From positions 274,001 through 338,000 of the forward strand of contig NC_060236.1 of the NCBI RefSeq assembly GCF_021155775.2: DNA of 64,000 nucleotides, written 5' to 3'. A model generated the notes under the pieces. The model had not been told where the DNA came from, searched no databases, and worked only from the letters and a program-made list of their open reading frames with translations. A program made the position numbers and the translations under genes. Position 1 is the first letter of the stretch. Each line of letters begins with the position of its first letter. The stretch is from Neodiprion pinetum (taxonomy: Eukaryota > Arthropoda > Insecta > Hymenoptera > Diprionidae). Positions 24,514-35,694 of the stretch are shown piece after piece.

Positions 24514-26591
24514 ACGCTTATCGATCTCCGTAGACAATTAGCTCTCCCGCAATTCAACCCTTGTTTGCTAATTTCGACCTTTTTTCAATGGTTTGGTCGT
24601 GTAAAGGCTGGCTCTGTATAATCACACGTTTCGTTGGAATAAAAATATACACTAGTCAGGCACGAGTGAGGCTTGATCGAATGCGCTTGACGAAGTCAAG
24701 ATAATACTTTGAGTATACCTGTGATCCACTCTTGTGCTTTTTAAACGTTGGTACACCGGTCTACGACAGCACCGAGACGTTTGCGGTGAAAAATTGTGGT
24801 GCACTGACCACAACCGGCCAGTGTAAGACTACGATAGACAATTTTTTACAGTTTTTTCGGAAATTCAAAACAATCAGACAGCGTTGGACTGACACGAAAT
24901 CATAGTCGACAGAATTTCACAGCCGCTTATCGTATTTAATTTTTTCTTCACAATGTTGGTGAAAATCTTCCGAGATGGGTATATAATTATTCGTATCGAT
25001 CTTTCCAACGGATATTCAACCCGCAAAGCACTGCAATTTGCAACCGCTCCCGAAGCCAATTCCATTACGAAAATGACGTTAGCTAATCACCGCCAGCTCG
25101 GGAATTAGGATCGAACGATTCTCTGGAACAGCTACACCGGGTTAACGTATCGATAGTCGTAGCGAAAGGTTCGGATGAAAAAATATACCCACGCTGAGAA
25201 GGTGACGTAAGCCCGCAGAATAGAATAGAGGCATAGCTGTACGAGGGGTGCATCGGTATTACTCAAGCAAGGCTTTCGAAACTGGTAAGTAAAATTCGGG
25301 GCACGGTTAGTGCAGTCAGCTTCTGGCACCGTTCGCTCGGGTCGGAACTACGCGAGAAACGAAGCACGGATTGAAGTGAAGAGAGCGGTGAGGAAGCGGA
25401 AGATGAGAGGACATAAGAGGACGGAGGTGGAGGGGAAGACAGGCCGTGTGATCGGGCATACCGCGAGACAATAGCGGCTAAATTCCGTTTCGTCGTGGAG
25501 GTTGCCGGTCGGGTCTTGAGCGCCCCCGTTGCATCCATCCTTTGCGACGCGACGTTGCGACGGAAGGGCGGAGCGCCGGGGGCGGGTATATGAGACACTT
25601 CCTTTCATCAGCGCGAGAAACCCAGGTTGGCGGTTGCGAAAGAGCTGCTTTTTCCCGGTGCCTGTACGACGACGACGTCTAGGAGGGTGTCTTTCTTCCT
25701 CGTGGCTTTTATTTTTCACTCCTCGCTCTCTCTCCAAAGCTTCTGCCGCCTGCGCTGCTTTTGCTTCTGCCTACAGTCGCGTGCGCCAACTGGAGCGCAC
25801 TCGTTCCAAGACCGTATCCTCACGCACCGCTGGACCCTCTCGGGAATACAAACCTCTTGCGCGATGTTTCCGCTGTACCGAGGTTCCAGCACTCAACGCG
25901 ATTCCCCGATTTTTCGATCCGATCCGAGTCCGAACTGCAGTTTCCAGTTTTGTTTTGGACCTTGTCGCGTAATTCAAACATCCTCCACGATCATTGGTGT
26001 ACCATTTTTGAAGCCCAGGATAAAATCGTCCAAGATTTCAGCGTCCGAAGGAGATAACTTTCTTTCCGGCTTACACGACACGCTGCATAGTCCAAGCGAT
26101 TTAACGGCGCGTCATTCGCAGTTTGTACGTACGTACATGGTTAACCGTAGAAATTCCATAACCGTAAACCGAGATCTACAAATCGAAGGCTGCCATGGTT
26201 ATGGGAAGAAAATAGACAGGCTGTTATTGCGCACGCTATAAAATATCGAACAGCAGCTGGAAAGGCATTTATGTTATTACGATGCCGGGTGCATATGACG
26301 GTGAATCGAGTTGTGTACGTACACAGTACTCGTATACAGCTTCCACGCGTGATAGAAGAATGACCGACACTTCGTATGGTTTAATTCCGTGACGTCGGAA
26401 TCGGAATGAGAAATCGGATCAGAAGGTACAGCTGAAGCTGGTGTATAAGGACGTATTACCCATGCCTCTTATACATACAGTCGCGGTATAAATTTTGTTT
26501 ACATTTTATCGTTCAATCGCGGAGATCGAATAGCGATGCGGAGCTGGCGGGCGCGTCGAGTCGTTTCACCATCGACGATACCGCGCACATG

Positions 26592-26623
<32 letters not shown>
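26592..26623. repeat. (AT)n microsatellite
   Basis: About 13 AT units flanked by GTATAC/ATACATG. Confidence 0.9.
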
Positions 26624-26625
<2 letters not shown>

Positions 26626-27980
26626 CACACGGGGCATCTATCCACCGTTTGAAATCGATGGAACATGCAGTACCCTGCCACCTATCCTCCGCCTAGCCGC
26701 CCTGCAATATTTCGAGGATAAGCCCGAGGCCAGGATGTGTAACTGCCTCGGGAGGCGTCCGCGTCGACGTCGAGTAGACCGTCTTATCTTCCCGTTTCCG
26801 GTCCAACGAGCCGGAAATGCGTAATAGTGGGTAAAGAAGTGCAGCACGAGCTTAAGGAACGCGTGATCTGTACCCGCGAATAAGATGCGGCCTCGAGCAG
26901 AGCTCAGGCCTAATAGTGAAAACGCCTCTGCGATTCTCGCGAACCACGGGGGATCACGATTTTTGTTCCTCGTTAGCGAAAATCTCGCCCGAAATCACAG
27001 CGACCGCTAAGCAACGAGACAATCCCGTTTCCCGGAGGGGTTGAAATTCCTCCCTTGTCGGTACCTACGTGGGTATATCCTCCTTTTTTCGCCGACCGCG
27101 CGTTCCGCTTTTTCGGGACTTTTGTGCACGTCCCTCTTCCCTCGCGAGACCGGTGAATTGCCCCCGTTGAACGGGGCGGAGGGCCCTCGCGGATCGATAC
27201 TTGCAGGGTGATAACACCGCGTCTGCAACTACGCTCCTTATTTTTAATAGGGTCATATTGCACCGGGTGAACCGGCCGCTGTTCTCTGCGCCCCCCGTGT
27301 ATGTATACGTACGTAGTACGTACGGCTGTTACGGGACAATTTTACCGACTTGCTTTTCCGTACTGCAATAACGTCACTATGGCGACGACGCCGACTGTTC
27401 TTCTGACGTATGTAGTACGTACATATGTACGCGTGTATCCACATTGTACCACATAACGTTCAAATTCTTCGTCGGTTTCTCTAGCTTGGTGGCAATTGAA
27501 TTCAGGGTTTAGTTGGACGGACCGAGATTTTTGTGCGCTCGTTGAACCTCGCGATTTCAATGTAAACATGCATTTTTATAAAAAAGACAATCGCTTCATT
27601 TTTTCACGGCCTTGTATTTCTCTCGAATTCAGTTATGGTCCCATTAGTGAAGAAAAACGTAATCACGTTTTCAAAACTCAAATCTTATAAATCATTTTCA
27701 AGTTCCTGGACAGTCATTTTTCACGGATCTGTTATGGTAAGAACCGGGATGTGTCTAACGGGAGGAATTAATAAATAACAGCTTCCTTCCACCTGATTAC
27801 ACTTTTCACACGATCGTGAATAATGACCGATTGCATTATAGTTTAGGGGTTGAAATCTGCTTTCGCAGTATCGGGGACGACATCGTCTATTATAAGTAGA
27901 GATTTTTATATTCGTGTCGCATTATTATACGTCATAGACGTATTATAATATACTTGGTTCAGGGTAGGCCGCACGACTAT

Positions 27981-28040
27981 AAGAGAGAGAGAGAGAGAGT
28001 ATTTATTTGATCGCAGGGTAATACCCCCTAGTAACCATAG

Positions 28041-28088
<48 letters not shown>
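27981..28088. repeat. (GA)n and adjacent (CA)n-(TA)n microsatellites
   Basis: GA units 27981-27999, then about 40 bp of unique sequence, then about 15 CA units (28042-28072) directly joined to about 8 TA units. An A-rich zone with AAAAT units follows to about 28236. Confidence 0.9.
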
Positions 28089-28089
<1 letters not shown>

Positions 28090-28334
28090 AAAATAAATTT
28101 AAAAAAATAAAATAAAATCATTCATACATACAATACATAATATGGCGGTTGGTGAACAATACTCAAATAATATAATATAAAATAATACAAAAATTAAAAT
28201 AAAATAAAAATAAAAATAAAAATAGAAATAGAAATAGACACAAACCGAATGAAAAGCGTACATACAGAGAGGGCAGCTACATTCTGCGCGCATAATACAT
28301 CATACAACATTCATCATGCATCATACAGCGTACA

Positions 28335-28564
28335 TCATACAATACATCTGTCGATTTCAATAATTTCACAAGAGAGAGCGAGAGAGAAAGAGAGAAAGAG
28401 AGAGGGAGAGAGTTGAAATGTGTTTGACGGGGGTGAAAAAGCGCTGACAATATTCATATCGCTGGGTTCGAGAGGGGCGAAGAGAGCTTCTCGCGTCTCG
28501 CGGTGCATCGCGTCGATGATCATAGCTGCGATCAACTCCGTGAGAAACGTCTGCCTCCTCAGAT
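28335..28564 (-). other. Exon-like open frame, minus strand
   Basis: Read leftward from an acceptor-like TTTTACAG, the frame gives a protein-like segment of charged and hydrophobic residues (about 45 aa), then a Ser/Leu/Phe run encoded by the (GA)n array at 28370-28412, then TGA. It could be the last exon of an unidentified minus-strand gene. No family recognised, and other frames over the same bases also look fair. Confidence 0.12.
28370..28412. repeat. (GA)n microsatellite
   Basis: An interrupted GAGA run with occasional AAAG and GGG interruptions. Confidence 0.9.
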
Positions 28565-31168
28565 CTGTAAAACTGTTTTTTCCGGGTATCTTTTTCGAAC
28601 ACGAAGGAACAAACATAGTATATAGAAAAATGGCACTGACAAGCAAAGTCTATAAATTAAGAGGGAGTCCTTAAATTAAAAGTAAGAAAGTCCTCCAGAC
28701 CGTAGATTCTTTTCCCACACTCTGACAGCTACCTTATACCTACCCTGCATCCTCTTGTTATCATCACCTCTCTGCCTCGGTTCCCATTTAGCAAAATTAA
28801 ACAGAGTTTTACCGCTTGTTTTCAAATTACATTTTATACAATAGTATATGCAAAGAAATGATGTTATAGATTTGACAAAATCGTTAAAACTCACATCAAT
28901 TAATCGAAACTATATTAAACTTGCAACAGCTACTTCGCGGAAGTGTAAGAAGCAAATTTTTGCTAGTTCAAAAAAGTTTTTTCAAATCAAATGAAATCAC
29001 GCTACTTCCTAAGATTGAAAAATGAGGTTGAACGAAGTTTTTCTCTAAATATGCGTGTTGAGAAAGGATATTTTCTCGTAATTCTATACCACGGATGTGA
29101 AAAGACAGAACGAAAGTTGTGCTTTTTCTGGTCGGCAAATCAATAAAAATCGCCGGACGATAGTTTGAGCAGGCGAGTTGTGATGTTCAGCTGCATCAAC
29201 GTCGCTCGGAATTATCTGGTAAATTTACGGACGAGTGAACGTCGGCGATTTATAAGACGGACAGCTTCGGCCGCAAGGGTCGCTTCACCCCGCAGGGCGA
29301 AACATCAGGTTCGGTAATATTTTACCCCGACAGGATTTCCGCATCGTTTTCGAGGATCAATTTTTGCGCGAGAATTCGTACGATAAGTGCTTCGAGCGCG
29401 TTTTTCTTCTTGTCGGATTATCATCGCTCGTTTCATTTCGTCCTGTTACCTGCAGTGACGGGCAAAGCTGTATACCTAATCACTCGATTATAAACGTAAT
29501 ATTACATGTATAATTTGCAATTGAACCGGCGATAGAATACAAGTTGCGTTTGAATTTGTAATTAGAAAGAAACAAAAGTAAACTGAAAATTATATTTGAA
29601 AATTGCAATCAATGAGAATATAAATTAAAAGAGTCTCTTGCAAAAATTCCGCGTAATTTAATGAAAATAAAATCATCATCACTGATTACTAACTTAATTT
29701 GTACTGTACTGTGATTTCGTTTCTTCTAAATACAAAACAGAGTTATAATTTGTAATTTATTTTTCCCAAATTAAGTATTTATATCCCCACCGATGCCCCG
29801 TCGCCCGTTACACGCATACCGGGCGTATATGTGTACCTGAATTAATTTTCCCGCGGCTGGCTATTTTCGCTCCGGGAGAAATCGAAGACGATAAAGAAGG
29901 GCTGAAAGGTGGTCGGGAGAGCGGCTCAGGGGAATGAATCCGGGCTCGTCACGCGTCGTAATCTATCGGTGGTGATAATAATTTCGACTCTTGCCCAGCT
30001 GGCTTTTCGCCAGGTAAAACATACCACCTACGCCCATAACGGCATGGCGGGCTCCGGTTATCTGCCCGAATCAATATAACCACCCCCGTGCGTGTCAGGG
30101 GCTCGTTATCAATTTTTACTTCCCCCGTCCCTCGCCCCTCATCCCTATCAGCCTTTCGAATTCTCAGCCGTTTCAAGAAGTTCCTTATTCCCACTCTTGC
30201 GCATCGCCCGCATGCCGCGTACAACCGCTCAACCCGCGACCCTTTGTGCCTCGGAATTATTGTCGGAACGTTTTAACCCCGTTATTCGCAAGGACCGGGA
30301 ACTTACACGGGGCGTTATAAACAGGCATGGATACTTTCGCGCGATTACCGAGCGGTGAATATTTGAATTCCGTCCCGGTATACGATGCATTGCCTTTGCC
30401 GTCTTTGGTCTTTCTTCGTTATCCTAACCGAGAAGTGCACTTGCTTTGTATACACGTGTTATCTGTATGCTTTGTACGGACGAGTGATCTGAGGGCGCTT
30501 ATAACAATGATAACAATAATAAATAATTCTGCAGCGTCAAGAGTGCTCGGAATTTACTCACATTGCAGCTCTGTTAGATTTTTATTAAAATTCATTCTCG
30601 CATCAGGCGTGAAACGGTAAATTTTCTTTAGGAAACACGAAAAGAAACCTCGCCGGCAATCTTGTACGGATGACTATAATAACGGGGTAATATTTGCCAA
30701 TTAATTTATAAACAAATGAATTCGCTATATCGATTGTGCGTGTTATCAATCGTTTGAAATAGTACAGGTTTCATTAAACGTCAAAGGGTAAATTTTTGAT
30801 TCGCTCACTCTCAATGCAATACAAAAATTTTAATAAATACGTTTCCCCTACAAATGTATACGATCGTATACGATGTGATGCGAAATGATCGTAACAATGC
30901 GGTTTATTTCAATCGTTCGCGAAATACAAAACATGACATGAAAATTCATGAAAATGTACAAACGTCATCGATTACAGACTCTGTGTCTACTGAGTACGAT
31001 TGTGAAACCGTGTAACAAACGATATCGTTACACACAAGGGAATTACTGCTGGACGAGGGTAATTTTGATTGCGAGATAAAAACGGTGGGTCAGCTGACGG
31101 TGAAAAAAAGCGATCGGTATAAAGTTATAAAAGCGACAGAAGCCGAGGTAGTTTTGAAGGGCTGTCGG

Positions 31169-31170
31169 TT

Positions 31171-31203
<33 letters not shown>

Positions 31204-31204
31204 T
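31169..31204. repeat. (CT)n microsatellite
   Basis: TCTCTC run with one TTT interruption. Confidence 0.9.
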
Positions 31205-34078
31205 TTTTCTCTATGCAGGGTGTAAAAAAAGCACCACCGCACTCTCAGCCGGGTGCTGATCGCGGTGCAAAAGCATTCCTAAAGCTTTTTTCGCGACTCT
31301 TTGATAATGTAGTTTTTAATCTCGACGCGACGCGCGAGCTGACGCCAACCGGGGATGACCAAAGGGATGAGGGGAACGGGGTGGGGGAGGAACGGGAAAT
31401 TCACGTTTAGCCCGACCCGCGGGGCGAAATAAGTTTCCCGGTGAAGTTGAGCGTCGATATTTTACCGCGTTTATATTCGTCGAATTTGTGGCCCAAAACC
31501 ACGCATCTTGTACGGGCTCTCTGCAGGAAGCGGCAGCAGCCCTAAAATCGGGTCGCCGTTTCGTACAAGAGCACACGAACACACCGTGAGGATACGCACC
31601 GACAAGTCGCGCGTGTGCAACTTCGGAGAAAGTCGTTTTTAAACAGACCCCCCCAATCTCCTCGACTTCGCGAGTTTTCCACCGCAACATATCCCGAGCC
31701 CCCCCTTCTTTCCCGCAGGCCGATTTATTCCCCGTCCCAGTTCATGCGAGTTTCTTTTTCCCCCTCTTTTCCTTGGTTGCAAAAATTGGAGGGGCAAAAG
31801 AAAAAAACAAAAAAAGAAAGAAAAGAAATAAATAAACAAACGAGAAGAGAGAAAAACGAATCGACGAGTCGCCGCTTATTTCTCGCCGAGTTTGTCACTC
31901 GGGGGTGGAAATTAGGGGTGCGGGAAAAAAGGCTGTTTCGTGAACTGTCGCTGTTCGTCTCGCTCGTACTGCCAGGGGGCAACGGGGCTGCTTCAGGCTC
32001 CTTCGACGATGGCGATCGCGGTCTGAATTTTGAAACACAAGGGCGGCACGAGATTTGGAATCGCGCCATCGGCTCGCCGGCTTGCAGCCCCGTCGAGCTT
32101 CTTGCCTGGCTCTTTTATTTCCCTACCCGAGACACGTGACATTTGAATAATTGACTTTGAACCGGAAGTTTGTCAAGCTATTCCACGTGCAGGGAAACGC
32201 GAAGAAACATTTCGCTTTCTTACACCTCGTTACAAACCCTTCCGTAACAATCGCACTCCCGCTATTCCATATGTTTTCGCTACGCCGCGCGCCGTTCGGA
32301 TTATCCGAAAGCGCCATCTTACGATTGGTGTACAGATCGAATATTTTGACTTTAATTTTACGATTGTAAATATTTCAACCCCTCGATCGTTATTCCGTTA
32401 TCGGTACTTTTAAGCGACCAGCGATCCTGGTAGGTACCCTTATTCCCATTCCGCAAGGAATATAATGTTTTGAAAAAATCTTCTGTGTAGGAAAATACGA
32501 AACGCCCCTTACGGCACACGATCCGAGGAGACGAAGTTGGCAGCTGCGGCGAAGACCGGCGTTGATGGTGACGGACGGTTGTGATTAACGATTTTCGCCG
32601 CTCCTTATCCCGCATCGAAATTCTTCCCGAATACCCAGGGGATGAGGGGACCTTGCAGACGGCCTCGATGCACGTGCAGCGGAGGCGCTGCGCCTCAGTC
32701 GCGAGGTAAACGAGCCAAGGGAGTCTCAGGAAGCGCATCTCATTCTCCTTGAGGAGGACGTAGCTTCCCGCGCGTATAAGGGTAAGGTCCGGTGTCATCC
32801 GCAATCTCATCAAAGTCAAGATTGATGCTTCGCCGACGTCCGGGGGTGAGGGGACGCGCAGCGTCGTTCCGCGAAATGTGAAAGGGGATAAATCGCAGGA
32901 CAATTCCTGAACGTCCGAGGGGAGAGAGAGAAATTCATTCCCGAATGCCTGCGATGCGCAGTTGGTAATACAATTTATAACACATCGAACTCAATTATCC
33001 TACTCGTCGGAAGGAGGAGAAGAATAAACTACAAACACGACAAAAAGAGTTTACTACATACGAGCACTTTTAACATTGGAACACACGTGTTTCGATCTAA
33101 TTGGAAGCACAGAGAAAAAAAACAAATGGAAACAAATATTTCATTCCACTCGATTTTAAATACAGATAATTTTTTTTCCGAACTATATAGTTGAGAAAAA
33201 TTGATGGAAGATTTTTTTTCTCAGCCTTCACTGCCTAAAAAATGTTATATTTTGCATAGAGAAGTTGTTGCATTAAGCATACACAATCCTAACCACGCAA
33301 ATCGCGAGTTGAAGTATAATATAATAAATTATCGACGATGGAGAGAAAGAATCTGTATCTCTTTGGACACGATCGTGGGGTTGGAATTGAGTCATTCCGT
33401 AAGTCGACTAGTGATATCTGTTCGGTTATACAGAGATGTACGTAACTGAAAAAATGTTCAAAAATCCGCCGCGACGTGTGAAAATATTTCAGTAACCATC
33501 CATAGTAAAACAATTCCCGCTTCTGATTTTTTCAACGTTATTTTCCTTCGGAAAAAGCTTGAAAACAGTAAGAAGGAAACAACTCCATACTCGGGCTCTC
33601 AGCTTAAATTTTGATACATGACACACGTTTTTTCACGTTTATTAAATTGTGTCGATCAATGAGATCGTTTTAAAAAATTGTAGACGATTCAAATCGAGTC
33701 AAAACCAATCATATAAAAAAAAAATCGCGGGCCCAATCCGAGATGCCAAGGGTCAAACCGAGGTCGAAAAGGCATGGACTGCCCCGTATATGTACAATGT
33801 GTGCGTGTGCGCGTGTTCGTACAGTATGTAAGTCTACATAAGCCTGGATACTCGGTGCAGTGTAGCCGTCAAGGAAAGTATGAGCTAGGAGTAGAGCGTT
33901 GCACGAAGTGACAAAGTCGGAAAATTTATTCGGCCAAATCTCGCCCGATAAATAATGGGGGTGGCTGCCTCGACCCTCGCGTGGCCTCAACAACGACGGC
34001 GGGGCGGCGGGGGTGGAAGGCAACCGTCGCGTCGCTTCCAGCGATTCGTCGGATTCACCGTACTGCCGTACTTACACC

Positions 34079-34116
34079 GCATCGCATCGCATCGCATCGC
34101 ATGGCATAGCATCGCA
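34079..34116. repeat. (CATCG)n pentamer microsatellite
   Basis: About seven units of GCATC/CATCG, two of them mutated. Confidence 0.9.
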
Positions 34117-35136
34117 ATCCCCATCCCCTAGTAGTATGTACATGGTATGGGGGTATATGCGGTATCACACATATACCTTGCCGACGAATGAATTTGTAAG
34201 CCTCCCCCACTCCCGCCACTCCTTACCAGGCTGGCTTCCGCCAAACATCCCCGAAACCTCCCCTACACGTATGCACATCTTGCGCGTCTCTTACCGCCGA
34301 AATTTTAACTCAACCCTAAGGTAAACCGTCCTCCCATGTATCCTGACTCCTCTGCTTTTATACTCTGCACATACTCTGTAGGCATAGGCGTGCAATGTAC
34401 GTGTACGAATGTATGTATGTTTGAATACGCTTTCGAGAGGATCTTTTAAGCTCTGTTTTTCGACGCGTTCGGAATTAACCCGGTTTTACGTTCAATCAAG
34501 TTTCACGCTTTTCCTACACAACAACCTTATGTATTATATTATTATACGTATGCGCGTAGTTTCAGTGACGTGTAAATGCGGCACTTATCCTGTGAGACTC
34601 TAGGGATTGCTTGTCTGGTTTCGTCGCGAACAATCTTTATTCAATTACCGTCAAATTTATAATTTCAGTCTCATAAAATTTATTGCAATCAACGTCCACG
34701 CTTGCGTTGTTCCTTTGCTTCGGGTTGGTTGAAAATTCAATCCGACGAACCGTCTGACAAGCTTGAATAAAAAACGTACATGCGCACGGGCAAAAGAATC
34801 TTCAATTCAACAATTCTAACCAGACGCATGTATGGTTACCGAAATGAAAAATAAATCCAAAAAAGAAATACCAAAATTTTGTTCACTTCTGAATACTAGA
34901 CGAGTGATATTTTTTAAACAAATGAGCATTTGAAACCATCAAATACCTGCGCTTGAAAAAGCATGTACATTTTTTTTACAGTATTTCTATTGTGTAGGAA
35001 TGGTGTGAAAATATTCGAAGTATGCCGAGAGAAATGAATCTGATCATCGCGAATGCGCAAACAAGTTGAATTAATTGAAAAACCGATTATGCCAGTCATT
35101 CATATGATTTTTAGCTGCGTATAAAAGAGATCTAAA

Positions 35137-35346
35137 TTATACTCGGAACGTGTCTACGCAGCTCGAGTTACGAAATTTTCCGATAAGAGGGGACATTGAT
35201 TGATCGATATTATCGATCAAAGCAATATCTTCCTGGGTCGCGTATTTTCGGCCGGGCAGAGTGATCGGGACAAAGACGAGGGCTGTTCGGGAATCCGGGT
35301 CCTTGGTATCCTTTTTCAGGGTGATGTAAAACCTACCCCCCTGCAT
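35137..35346 (-). pseudogene. Coding-like fragment, unknown family, possibly frameshifted
   Basis: A 69-codon ATG frame on the minus strand with strongly protein-like sequence: KKD and DPDSR turns, a hydrophobic LVFVPITLPG core, then acidic and helical-looking residues. A second minus-strand ATG frame starts at 35386, runs 17 codons and stops at about 35334 beside a run of six G. A one-base slip there would fuse the two frames, suggesting a decayed gene. The alternative is a real exon using the GTAGGT at this junction as a donor. No family recognised: an isolated cellular pseudogene, a transposon remnant or an old virus-derived insert are all possible. Confidence 0.25.
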
Positions 35347-35671
35347 GCAGAGGTTCAACGATCGTATTACCTCTATTAAATTTCATGCTAAAAATCGTGA
35401 ATGTAAGGCAAGTGTACCAGTTATCGACACGTTTAGAGCCAATTATTGACACTTTTTTATTTGATGAAAATTATAAATTGACGGCTCAAGTTGTGTATCT
35501 GTCGATGACTAAAATCAATTGCTGGAGGGTTAGACGCTACGAATTTGTTTTTCGGCAATCTTAGAATCAAAGATCCAACAGATACAATAAAAAAAGGTCA
35601 ATAATTGAGAGATGGTCAACAATTTGTGCCCACACTTGTCTTACCTACCGGCACTGCGCAAAACTTTCCTT

Positions 35672-35694
35672 TTCTCTCTCTCTCTCTCTCTCTC
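35672..35694. repeat. (TC)n microsatellite
   Basis: About 11 TC units. Confidence 0.85.

Larger units (their letters stand above)
24514..35136. other. Intergenic, no confirmed gene
   Basis: No recognisable gene in about 10.6 kb. It contains dinucleotide arrays at 26592-26623 (AT), 27981-27999 (GA), 28042-28088 (CA then TA), 28370-28412 (GA), 31169-31204 (CT) and a CATCG pentamer array at 34079-34116. A perfect 16-bp palindrome is at 30856-30871. One exon-like frame on the minus strand is listed separately (28335-28564). Confidence 0.45.

Noticed and set aside
25627..26241. 204-codon open frame, longest unexplained one on the plus strand
   Set aside because: It begins with TTG, has no early ATG, and its Cys/Ser/Phe-rich translation resembles no protein domain; other frames over it are also long.
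28042..28236. Repeated short units as a possible CRISPR or satellite array
   Set aside because: These are ordinary di- and pentanucleotide microsatellites without regular unique spacers.
32358..32903. 181-codon open frame on the minus strand
   Set aside because: Non-ATG start (TTG), no motif, no splice partners. Worth a database search, but not supportable as a gene from sequence alone.
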